A DNA stretch of 64,000 nt, taken from CBDHEY01 sp965262305. Its GTDB lineage: Bacteria; Pseudomonadota; Gammaproteobacteria; Pseudomonadales; Cellvibrionaceae. The first letter of the stretch is position 1, and every line of letters starts with the position of its first letter. The position numbers were made by a program, and so were the translations under genes. This document shows positions 8,762-16,329 of the stretch, in pieces. Below the pieces are notes generated by a model. That model ran no database searches, was not told where the DNA came from, and saw only the letters and a list, made by a program, of their open reading frames with translations. The stretch is from positions 1,922,001-1,986,000 of the forward strand of contig CBDHEY010000002.1 of the NCBI GenBank assembly GCA_965262305.1, given 5' to 3'.

Positions 8762-11593
8762 ATGGCTTTATTGTCTCGTTTGTTTGGCTCAAAACCTAAA
8801 AAAACCCCTGCTCCAACAAAAAAAATTGAATTATCTGAATTATCTGCACCAGATCTTTTAGAAATCATCAACAACACGGAACAAACGGAAGACTATCGGG
8901 TGAAAGCAATTCAACGACTTACTTTTGGGGAGGAATTGTTAGAACTTGTTAAAACAGAAGCCAACGGAAAGATTCAAATAGCTGCAGCTAAGCGAACAGC
9001 AAAATTGATCGATGAAAACACCCTAAAATTTGATGAATTAGACACGAAATTATCCGAAGAAAAATGCCTCACAATTGCCAGTTACTGTAAAAATAGTGAA
9101 TACATAACCAAGTACATTGAGTCAGAAAAAAGCGAAATTACATTAGCCGAACTTGCTATTGACGGTCCCACTTCGAAAATCCGACAAGCTGCAGCCATGA
9201 AAGTTTTACAAGCTGAATTGCTTCTAAAGATCCAAAAAGAGATAAAAACAAAGGATAAAAATGTCTATAAAATTGTAAAAGATAAAATAGATCAATACAA
9301 AAAAGAAGAAAAAACACGTATTGAAACAGATAAAAAATTCGAAACTATTTGTGTTTCTTTAGAGTCTTTAAGCGAGTCTATTGATACAGCTACTTTTTCG
9401 AGTAAGTTAAAGCACTACGAAAAACAGTGGAATGAACTCGAAGTTATTCAAGATCCTGGTGATTTTAAAGCCCGATACGATTTGGGAATTAAAAAATGTC
9501 AAGATCGCGAACACCAAATCGAAGAAGAGAAAGCAAAAGCCAACGCTAAAGAATTTGCCGAGAATAAAGCAAAAACTTTTTTTTCCGATTCAATTAACCA
9601 AATAAAAGTAATCATAGCTCAGCTTTATTCTTTATCTAGTATAGAAGCCGATGAGTTAGAAAAGGCAAATGCATCAATTAAAGAATTGGAGAATAACTGG
9701 CATGAATCTTTGAGTAATGCCAAACCATCAAAAACACAATCGGAGTTATTTAAAACCTCTATCACTCAATTAAGAAATCTAATTGAGCATGTATCCACTC
9801 TGGGCACGCTTACTACTCAAATAGAAAATCTTGAAAGCGCAGACGAAGACAATAAAGAAACGCATCAAAAAAACCTTTTAATTTATTTAGCGCCGGCGAA
9901 ATTACTTTCTGAAGATATTCCTCAACAGGTTATAACTGCTCGAACTGCAATTGAAGAATACGAGACCAAGGTAAATATAAAAAAGGAAAAAGAACAAGCT
10001 AATCTGCGTCAACTCGGAGGCTTGATTAGAAAAGTGAACTCTGCGATTAACCAAGGAAATTTGCGCCAAGCTAGTGGTTTACGTAAGGCTATTAACGAAC
10101 GACTTGAAGAAATTGAAAATCTTCCCAAGAGGTTCAACGAACAGATTGAAGAGCTTGACAGCGGTATTGAAAAGCTTCAGGACTATCGAAATTTTGCAAC
10201 TGAACCCAAAAAATTAGAGTTAATTTCTAGTATGGAAATTCTTGCAAATCAGAGCCGTGATTATTTATCTGGAGACAACAAGAACTTAGATCGAGAAGAC
10301 TTAGCGGATCAGATTAAAAAACTTCAAAGTGATTGGAAAGAACTCGTTTACGGTGGTAAAGATACTCAACCAGAACTTTGGGAAAAATTCCATGATTTAT
10401 CACAACAAGCATACGAACCCTGTAAAGAATTTTTTAATGAAAAATCTGAAGAACGCCAAGCTAATTTAGAAAAACGCAAACAACTGCTCAATCAAGTAGA
10501 AACCTATCTCGAGCAATACAATTGGGAACTCGCCGATTGGAAAGATGTTGAAACCGTTTTACGAACAGCTAAAAAAGAATGGTCCAGCTATTCCCCGGTT
10601 GAGCGGTCAACTAATGCACCTATTCAAAAATCTTTTAATGCAGTGTTAAATAACATACAAAAATTAATTGATGAAGAATTTCAGAGAAATAAGCGACAAA
10701 AAGAGGTTATTGTAGAATCCGCGGAGAAGCTACTAGAGATAGATAATATTGACGATGCTATTGAAAAAGTAAAAAGCTTGCAGACCAAATGGAAGAGCAT
10801 TGGAAAAACTTGGCAAAAGGAAGAAAATAAGCTTTGGAAGACCTACAGAGATCATTGTGATTCAATTTTTGAGAGAAAAGACAAAGAAAGAGAAGAGTTT
10901 AAAAGTGAACTAGATAAAAATCGAAAAGCAGCGGAAGAAATATGTCACTTGATCGAAAGTTTCTCTAAAGAAACCGGTCAAACACTTATCGACAAGAGAG
11001 CTGAGGTTGAAAGTTTATCAACTAGCTTCTCTGAAATAACCCCATTACCAAAAAACAAAGAAAAAGAACTTCAACGACGTTTTTCTTCTGCTCTAGATTC
11101 CTATGAAGATTCAATTCAAAAAGATAGAGTTAGACAAGAAAGTGAAATATGGAATAAGATTTTCGAACTAAAGGAGTGTTTAAATAAGGCTCAATTCAAT
11201 ACCACTCAAGAAAATTTGACCAATAGTCTAGAAAAAGTGGGATTTGACTCGATATATTCAAAGATTGAAAAATGGCCTTCAGGTGTAAAAGGCATTTTCG
11301 ACAAAATAAAGGCTCAATCTGAATTTACAACCACTTCAGAAGAAAGAGAAAAGTCTTACAAGCTTTTGTGCATTCGCCTGGAAACATCCTTTGATGTTTC
11401 CACACCAGAAGAAGATCAGACTCTTCGAATGGAATATCAAGTGACTAGACTTAAAGAAGGATTAATGCAAAATAAAGAATCTAAACCTGAATTGAAAGAA
11501 AAACTGCTATTAGATTGGCTTTCGTTAGATCCGATCAATGATACCTTGTATAAAAAATATTTTTCTCGATTTGAAAAGACATTAAATTCTTAG
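8762..11593 (+). CDS. Long coiled-coil protein with DUF349 repeats
   Basis: A 943-residue, very charged, Lys/Glu-rich helical protein without signal peptide or membrane segment. It has at least three DUF349-type modules, around residues 520 (WKELVYGGKDTQPELWEKF), 602 and 672 (WKSIGKTWQKEENKLWKTYR); the last shows the typical Trp, Gly and LW-x2-YR pattern. DUF349 proteins of 800-950 residues are common single-copy genes in Pseudomonas-like bacteria; their role is unknown to me. The N-terminus begins MALLSRLFGSKPKK, typical of the family. AAGGA lies 6 nt before the ATG. The gene is monocistronic and ends at a shared hairpin with the convergent gene at 11667. Confidence 0.88.
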   Translation: MALLSRLFGSKPKKTPAPTKKIELSELSAPDLLEIINNTEQTEDYRVKAIQRLTFGEELLELVKTEANGKIQIAAAKRTAKLIDENTLKFDELDTKLSEEKCLTIASYCKNSEYITKYIESEKSEITLAELAIDGPTSKIRQAAAMKVLQAELLLKIQKEIKTKDKNVYKIVKDKIDQYKKEEKTRIETDKKFETICVSLESLSESIDTATFSSKLKHYEKQWNELEVIQDPGDFKARYDLGIKKCQDREHQIEEEKAKANAKEFAENKAKTFFSDSINQIKVIIAQLYSLSSIEADELEKANASIKELENNWHESLSNAKPSKTQSELFKTSITQLRNLIEHVSTLGTLTTQIENLESADEDNKETHQKNLLIYLAPAKLLSEDIPQQVITARTAIEEYETKVNIKKEKEQANLRQLGGLIRKVNSAINQGNLRQASGLRKAINERLEEIENLPKRFNEQIEELDSGIEKLQDYRNFATEPKKLELISSMEILANQSRDYLSGDNKNLDREDLADQIKKLQSDWKELVYGGKDTQPELWEKFHDLSQQAYEPCKEFFNEKSEERQANLEKRKQLLNQVETYLEQYNWELADWKDVETVLRTAKKEWSSYSPVERSTNAPIQKSFNAVLNNIQKLIDEEFQRNKRQKEVIVESAEKLLEIDNIDDAIEKVKSLQTKWKSIGKTWQKEENKLWKTYRDHCDSIFERKDKEREEFKSELDKNRKAAEEICHLIESFSKETGQTLIDKRAEVESLSTSFSEITPLPKNKEKELQRRFSSALDSYEDSIQKDRVRQESEIWNKIFELKECLNKAQFNTTQENLTNSLEKVGFDSIYSKIEKWPSGVKGIFDKIKAQSEFTTTSEEREKSYKLLCIRLETSFDVSTPEEDQTLRMEYQVTRLKEGLMQNKESKPELKEKLLLDWLSLDPINDTLYKKYFSRFEKTLNS

Positions 11594-11604
11594 AAGCTAT
11601 CACT

Positions 11605-11658
11605 AGCATCTGCAAACTGATTCTATAAACCTAAAAAATTAGAATTATTGCAGATGCT
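11605..11658. terminator. Bidirectional hairpin between convergent genes
   Basis: A perfect 11-bp inverted repeat, AGCATCTGCAA at 11605-11615 and TTGCAGATGCT at 11648-11658, encloses a second small stem (ATTCTA/TAGAAT) with an A-rich loop. It lies 12 bp after the DUF349 stop codon and 9 bp after the end of the minus-strand gene at 11667, so it can end transcription from both sides. The T-tracts are short. Confidence 0.6.
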
Positions 11659-11666
11659 TTAAATAT

Positions 11667-12914
11667 CTAATTGTATTCTAAAATGTATTCGCAATAGCCT
11701 TTCTGCATTTTTTGTTGCATTAAAAAACTATTCTTAATCTTAGTATTAGCCAGAGATCTCAATAATTTCACAGAATTAAGTTTCGATTTATTTTCGACAT
11801 TTGAATTAGCAGAACAAACTTCGACTTCCGTTGAAGATCTGATATAAAAAGATTGAGGTCGTGAAGACTTATTTGTACTTGAATAAGCTAGAACATACAC
11901 TTTGGTGCCAGATTTACATACAGCAGATAAACGATCGCCAATTTTTTTAACATCATCAATACTTAAGTAATTAAATAGATCCCAAACAAGAATCGCATCA
12001 AACTTCACTCCAGCTTCGTACGCCAACGTTTGTCGAGAAAGTTTAATCTTAGGATCAACTTCTTTCCAGTTTATCAATCTGTCTAAATTTTCATGAAAAA
12101 CTTTCGACGAGTAGTTCAATAGATGGTCATTATTTTCAGAAATATCTCTTCCAAGATCTAAAATTATAGATTTCTTTAATTGTCTTAATTCACCTAATAT
12201 GACTTCTAAAGCTGGAGAATAATGGAATACACCTTTCTGTCGGTTAGACGTTTTTCGTTGAAAGCTTTCTACACCGGTCTGTTTAAATGCATAATTCTTT
12301 TTCTCTAATGTTTTATCTTTATTATCGTAATGTGGAACATACTTCATAATGTTCTCACTAATTCCAGATGAAACACTATTACTGTTAAACAGATTTGTCT
12401 CCATTATAAAATTGTTTAAATTTTTTAAAATTGAAAGTGTTGTGATTGCACTTTTTTTGGAAACTATCTTTCCAACGTTTTGAATTTCAATTTCACCACA
12501 GCTGCTTATTTGAAACTTCGAGGGCGACTCAGGGATGGTCTTTCCTATGTATGAGAGAGAATGAATTAAGGTATTTGACTTACAATAGGGTTGAAGTTTC
12601 CTAAATAAATATACAATCTCATCTATTGTCAAAAAGTTTATTAAATCCCATAAAAAGATGACATCGAATTTAGTATCTGTTTTATATTCTAATAAATAAG
12701 TGTCTATGCGAGCTTTAAATTCTTCACCAGGCTTTTCCTTAATTTCAAAAAAGAGCTCTCTTAAATTTTCAAAATGAATTTTACAGCTTAACTTTGAAAA
12801 ATAATTAAACGTGCCAGGCCTCATCTCTCCCATATCTAAAATATTGTTGTTAGTTCGGGAAGACTCGATTTTATTTAATATAGAAGATAAACCCTGTGAA
12901 GGGAAACTTAACAT
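11667..12914 (-). CDS. Internally duplicated methyltransferase-like protein
   Basis: A 415-residue protein made of two copies of one module, residues about 8-190 and 235-413. Matching pieces are ILDMGEMRPG (25-34) with ILDLGRDISE (251-260), KFDVIFLWDLINFLTIDE (82-99) with KFDAILVWDLFNYLSIDD (304-321), CKSNTLIHSLSY with CKSGTKVYVLAY, and FQISSCGEIEI with FYIRSSTEVEV. The order of LDLG, then FDxIxxWD, then a following strand resembles class I SAM methyltransferases, but the glycine-rich SAM loop (GxGxG) is absent from both copies, so activity is doubtful. It follows the bactofilin gene by 66 bp and is probably in its operon. Function unknown. Confidence 0.8.
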   Translation of the reverse strand: MLSFPSQGLSSILNKIESSRTNNNILDMGEMRPGTFNYFSKLSCKIHFENLRELFFEIKEKPGEEFKARIDTYLLEYKTDTKFDVIFLWDLINFLTIDEIVYLFRKLQPYCKSNTLIHSLSYIGKTIPESPSKFQISSCGEIEIQNVGKIVSKKSAITTLSILKNLNNFIMETNLFNSNSVSSGISENIMKYVPHYDNKDKTLEKKNYAFKQTGVESFQRKTSNRQKGVFHYSPALEVILGELRQLKKSIILDLGRDISENNDHLLNYSSKVFHENLDRLINWKEVDPKIKLSRQTLAYEAGVKFDAILVWDLFNYLSIDDVKKIGDRLSAVCKSGTKVYVLAYSSTNKSSRPQSFYIRSSTEVEVCSANSNVENKSKLNSVKLLRSLANTKIKNSFLMQQKMQKGYCEYILEYN

Positions 12915-12980
12915 TGAAGTGGACTTAGGAAATTATGATTCACTCTCACAATGAGAGAGCGAATCATTATATTTAACACA

Positions 12981-13463
12981 TTAACTTGGTGATTTCTCTG
13001 ATACATCAAGGGTCTTAGTAGAAAGACTAGAGGATTTATTTTTAGAATCCATATCAATCGAACCACGGAATTTAGCGCCATCTTCGAGAGCAACGCGCTC
13101 AGCTGTAATATTACCACTTACATTACTTGACTCTTTAATCACAATTCGTTCTTCGCCGTATAAATCGCCGTCAACACTACCTTCAATAACGATGGTTTTA
13201 GCCTTAACATTGGCTTTTATAACACCTTGTTCACCAATGGTAAGATTGTGATTTTTAAGATCAATTGTACCTTCCACTTGACCTTGAATTAATAGGTCTT
13301 CTTCACCAACAAGCTCGCCCTTGAATCGAATCTTCGAACCAATAACAGCCGAAGGTGCAGCTACTTGAGACGCGGAAAAATTCTGTGTTGATGGCGCAGT
13401 AGGAATTGAGCGCGGCTCGTCAATTACAGGATTTACTTTGGCAGTTTTTTCGGATCTAATCAT
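12981..13463 (-). CDS. Bactofilin
   Basis: A 160-residue protein with the bactofilin (DUF583) beta-helix core at about residues 40-140: repeated turns such as IRFKGELVGEEDLLIQGQVE, TIDLKNHNLTIGEQGVI and KTIVIEGSVDGDLYGEE. The flanks are short, disordered and Ser/Pro/Lys-rich, as usual. Bactofilins polymerise without nucleotide into membrane-associated filaments that act in cell shape, polar localisation or envelope assembly. Start: ATG at 13463 has AGGGGG 4 nt upstream; the frame stays open to 13538 and an alternative ATG at 13508 (beginning MWWRDK) has no visible ribosome-binding site. The next gene downstream is the duplicated methyltransferase-like protein, and the pair is probably cotranscribed. 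Confidence 0.92.
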   Translation of the reverse strand: MIRSEKTAKVNPVIDEPRSIPTAPSTQNFSASQVAAPSAVIGSKIRFKGELVGEEDLLIQGQVEGTIDLKNHNLTIGEQGVIKANVKAKTIVIEGSVDGDLYGEERIVIKESSNVSGNITAERVALEDGAKFRGSIDMDSKNKSSSLSTKTLDVSEKSPS

Positions 13464-13904
13464 ATTTCCCCCTGGAGATGGTTTGTCTAATTTATCGCGC
13501 CACCACATAGTCGTTAACGGTGACAAAAAAACGCCCAATACCAGTAAAGAATAAATGCAATTCAGTCCCCAAAACCAAAAAACACTAAATTACTCCAACT
13601 CGGTATTACCTTGCGAATCGCAACTTCCTGAAAGCCCTGTCTAGATTGAGAAAACACTAAACTATCTCAACTCGAGCTAATCAAATATGCCAGTTTAATA
13701 TGAATTATTCAATCTTATAACAAGCAAATATAGATAGATTTGACAATTTTAGGTACAAATAAATTTTGTATATCGCAATTCACAAGGTACGCTTTTAAGT
13801 CGAACGCAATCCCCCGTTCTGTTTAATTAATATTATTCAATAATACCAGAACCCGGTATGCCCCATGAGGGAACACTGCACAACTCCGGGGGACGAGACT
13901 AAGT
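13464..13904. other. Intergenic region before the bactofilin gene
   Basis: There is no gene between the bactofilin start and the 3' end of the oxygenase gene. It contains a pair of imperfect 22-bp direct repeats (13581-13602 and 13653-13674, listed separately), a TTGAGA/TCTCAA inverted repeat at 13646-13670 overlapping the second copy, and a short ATACC/GGTAT hairpin near 13844-13860. It should carry the bactofilin promoter, but no convincing -35/-10 pair was identified. Confidence 0.55.
13581..13674. repeat. Pair of 22-bp direct repeats upstream of bactofilin
   Basis: Copy 1 (13581-13602) is AACACTAAATTACTCCAACT plus CG. Copy 2 (13653-13674) is AACACTAAACTATCTCAACT plus CG. They match at 18 of 22 positions and begin 72 bp apart, roughly seven helical turns. 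This fits two binding sites for one regulator or a short duplication. Confidence 0.5.
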
Positions 13905-14699
13905 TTATTTATAACCAATTACTTTTTTAACAGTTCCTTTGACTCGTGAGGCCAACGAAGGCGCGCTTACAAGTTGTTCAGTTTTTCCATCTTCGGAAAG
14001 AAATATAGTACTGTGCTTATCTTTCATTTGACCACCCCGATCAGGAGAATAATAGTAGAGCGCAAGTGAGCGTCTATAAACACCATCAGGACAATTTAGT
14101 GGTTCAGGGTGTCCATGAAAACTAGAACTCGTCGTTTCAAAAATGGCTACGCGATTAAACTTAGGTAAGACATTTTTCTCGCTTCTCTTAGTCTCTTTAT
14201 CCCAAAGCTGAAAATGGCCGCCGTACTCTTCTTTCCACTGCTTATTTAGATAAATAATGATATTTAGTCGTCTGTAAAGGCCCAAAGTAGCGTGTTGGTT
14301 AAAATCTACATGCACACCCAATTTTCCACCGCGTGGGATTTGATGATAACCTCCGCCGACATAATAGGGGTCGGGAACAAGCCGTTCTATATTAGTTACT
14401 TTAGAGAGAAACTCTAAAAATGGCTGGGAATTGAGGTTATGTAAAAAAGCTCTAGTTGTGGGTCCTAACAGTTCATCTTTATGAAGCTGCATTTTTTTCT
14501 CGTATTTAGTATCGAATTCGTGCCAACCTTCTTGACTCGATTCAATTTCATCCAAAATGGTATCTAAAACCATCTCATCAAAGAAATCATCTAATACGAT
14601 ATGTGGCCAGGGAGCTCCTTCCCGAAAGGATTGAGCATACTCATCAGTATTTTTTTTAAGTTTGTCAAATGAAAGTAAAGTGTCGTAGCCTTCTAACAT
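13905..14699 (-). CDS. 2-oxoglutarate/Fe(II)-dependent oxygenase, prolyl-hydroxylase type
   Basis: 264 residues from the ATG at 14699; the frame extends to a GTG at 14759 without a better ribosome-binding site. The iron triad is visible as HVD (about H130, D132) and a distal His in SFHGHPEP (H195 or H197), with the 2-oxoglutarate-binding Arg in YRRSLALYYYS (about 209). The start PWPHIVLDDFFD is typical of the 2OG-FeII_Oxy_3 group, which includes prolyl hydroxylases and sugar or lipid-decorating enzymes. The substrate is unknown. No signal peptide. It stands between yceI and the bactofilin gene on the same strand, with large gaps on both sides, so it is probably transcribed alone. Confidence 0.88.
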   Translation of the reverse strand: MLEGYDTLLSFDKLKKNTDEYAQSFREGAPWPHIVLDDFFDEMVLDTILDEIESSQEGWHEFDTKYEKKMQLHKDELLGPTTRAFLHNLNSQPFLEFLSKVTNIERLVPDPYYVGGGYHQIPRGGKLGVHVDFNQHATLGLYRRLNIIIYLNKQWKEEYGGHFQLWDKETKRSEKNVLPKFNRVAIFETTSSSFHGHPEPLNCPDGVYRRSLALYYYSPDRGGQMKDKHSTIFLSEDGKTEQLVSAPSLASRVKGTVKKVIGYK

Positions 14700-14881
14700 C
14701 GTCGCCCATCCACGTAAAAGAATTGAAATACTTGGTATTAGTTGCTGCCGTTTTGGCACAGTTCAGAGTAACTATGGCAATAATACCAAAATTACCCAAA
14801 TCGATCTGCTTTATTTAAAAATATATTGATGCGCCAGAATAATGACGAATAAGACTAAATGATTGATTTTCTTAGATTTTG

Positions 14882-14924
14882 ATTTCAGCGACAGAAAAAA
14901 TCAAGGATTTTCTGTCGCTGAAAT
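14882..14924. repeat. Perfect 17-bp inverted repeat downstream of yceI
   Basis: ATTTCAGCGACAGAAAA (14882-14898) is the exact reverse complement of TTTTCTGTCGCTGAAAT (14908-14924), with a 9-nt loop. It starts 61 bp after the yceI stop codon and lies about 180 bp before the oxygenase start. It may terminate the cytochrome b561-yceI transcript, although neither strand has a clean T-tract after the stem; an operator is the alternative. Confidence 0.7.
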
Positions 14925-14985
14925 AAATATTGATGATATTCATGCCAATTCGGACTGAGTTACACCAACAATATTAAACAAGTGG

Positions 14986-15579
14986 CTACTTAAGTGGGCC
15001 AATACCCTCAATAGACACTTTAAGTTCTACATCCCCAACCCATTTAGTGACCATACCGTAATCAGCGGGATTAATAGTGGTAATACCTTCGAATCCACGG
15101 CGCTGTAGATTTTTTCCTTTTTCCCAAGGAGCTACCCCCTGCCCCATGATATCAACATCAAACTCTACGAGTTTAGTGGTTCCCATTAAGGTCAAATTTC
15201 CCTTTAGTACTGCCTTGTCTTTTCCAGTTGTTTTGAATTCTGTACTTTCAAACTTCGCTGTATTGAATTTTTTTATGTTTAAAAACTTTTCACCAACTAA
15301 ATGAACATCACGCTCTGAATGATTACTATCGAGACTGGTCACGTCGACTGTAGCAGTCACTTTATTATTAGCATCGTTCTCTGGGTCAAAAACAAAAGAT
15401 CCATCAAATGTGTTAAAACGGCCATACAACCAGCTAATACCCAAATGTTTAGCTTTAAACTGAATAAATGCATGAGAACCTTCGATATCAAACTTATATT
15501 CGATTGGCTTGGCATCAACCGTAAAAGCTGCCATGCATAACAGGCCTGCTGCGATTGGATTTACAAGAGATTTGATCAT
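14986..15579 (-). CDS. YceI family periplasmic lipid-binding protein
   Basis: A 197-residue protein with an N-terminal signal peptide (MIKSLVNPIAAGLLCMAAFT, probable cleavage after VDA) and a single YceI lipocalin-like domain: YKFDIEGSHAFIQFKAKHLG at the start, LVGEKFLNIKKFNTAKFES in the middle and a GDVELKVSIEG strand at the end. YceI proteins bind polyisoprenoid lipids in the periplasm. The gene follows a cytochrome b561 gene by 59 bp, the yceJ-yceI pairing known from E. coli, so quinone-linked electron transfer is a plausible context. Length is normal. Confidence 0.93.
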   Translation of the reverse strand: MIKSLVNPIAAGLLCMAAFTVDAKPIEYKFDIEGSHAFIQFKAKHLGISWLYGRFNTFDGSFVFDPENDANNKVTATVDVTSLDSNHSERDVHLVGEKFLNIKKFNTAKFESTEFKTTGKDKAVLKGNLTLMGTTKLVEFDVDIMGQGVAPWEKGKNLQRRGFEGITTINPADYGMVTKWVGDVELKVSIEGIGPLK

Positions 15580-15638
15580 TGGTTTACTCCTAGAGTGAAT
15601 GAAACATTTAATTAATAGTTATGAAATTCAAATTTAGT

Positions 15639-16187
15639 CTATGACTTACCGAGCATTCTAAGCAACGTTTTGTCTTTATCCCAGCAATGATGTTTGATCG
15701 CGGCAATACCATGCAAGCCTGCCAAACCTATAATGCCGAATGCCAATAGTTCATGAACCTCCAAAGCAGCATATTCTAACCCTTCTATGCCGGAAACAAG
15801 CGAAGGAATCACAAACCAGTTGAAAACTTCCAAAGGCTGTCCACCACCTGTAGTAATTAGATAACCCGTAGGTAACATCAAAATTAACATACCATAAAGA
15901 GCCACATGCACTAACTTACTTAACACGTGCTCTAATTTCGTATGGGTTTCCAATGGTGACGGATTAACATTAACTATGCGCCAAACGATCCTGAGCACAA
16001 CAAAAATAATAAATATGACACCAATGCTCTTATGCATGTGGGGTGCAAAGCGATACCATTCAGAATAATAGTCCAGACCCACCATCCATAAACCTAAGAT
16101 AAACAATCCCACTACGAGTAAAACGGACAACCAATGAAACAAAATAGAAACAATTCCATAGGTTTTTGTGTCATTCTTAATCTTCAT
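15639..16187 (-). CDS. Cytochrome b561 (YceJ-like)
   Basis: A 182-residue integral membrane protein with four hydrophobic segments (VSILFHWLSVLLVVGLFILG, SIGVIFIIFVVLRIVW, LVHVALYGMLILMLPTGYLI, LLAFGIIGLAGLHGIAAI). Conserved histidines in or near the helices (FHW, PHMHKS, LVHVALY, VHELLAFG, LHGIAAIKHH) are the likely ligands of two b-type haems. The family moves electrons between the quinone pool and periplasmic acceptors. It is the first gene of a two-gene unit with yceI. Length matches YceJ/CybB. Confidence 0.93.
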   Translation of the reverse strand: MKIKNDTKTYGIVSILFHWLSVLLVVGLFILGLWMVGLDYYSEWYRFAPHMHKSIGVIFIIFVVLRIVWRIVNVNPSPLETHTKLEHVLSKLVHVALYGMLILMLPTGYLITTGGGQPLEVFNWFVIPSLVSGIEGLEYAALEVHELLAFGIIGLAGLHGIAAIKHHCWDKDKTLLRMLGKS

Positions 16188-16329
16188 AACTCACCATATA
16201 TCGTCAAACAGGAGCAATATCATAGTTCTCTGTTATAGGATTATTCAAACGACAAAAGCAGAAATAACAAAAATTTAATTTAACTGGTCAGCCTTTTACT
16301 ATAAAAAACCTGTTCTTAGTCTTACCCTC

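Noticed and set aside
12908..13117. 69-codon minus-strand frame across the end of the bactofilin gene
   Set aside because: Overlaps the bactofilin C-terminus in another frame and lacks a ribosome-binding site; the bactofilin frame is clearly the coding one.
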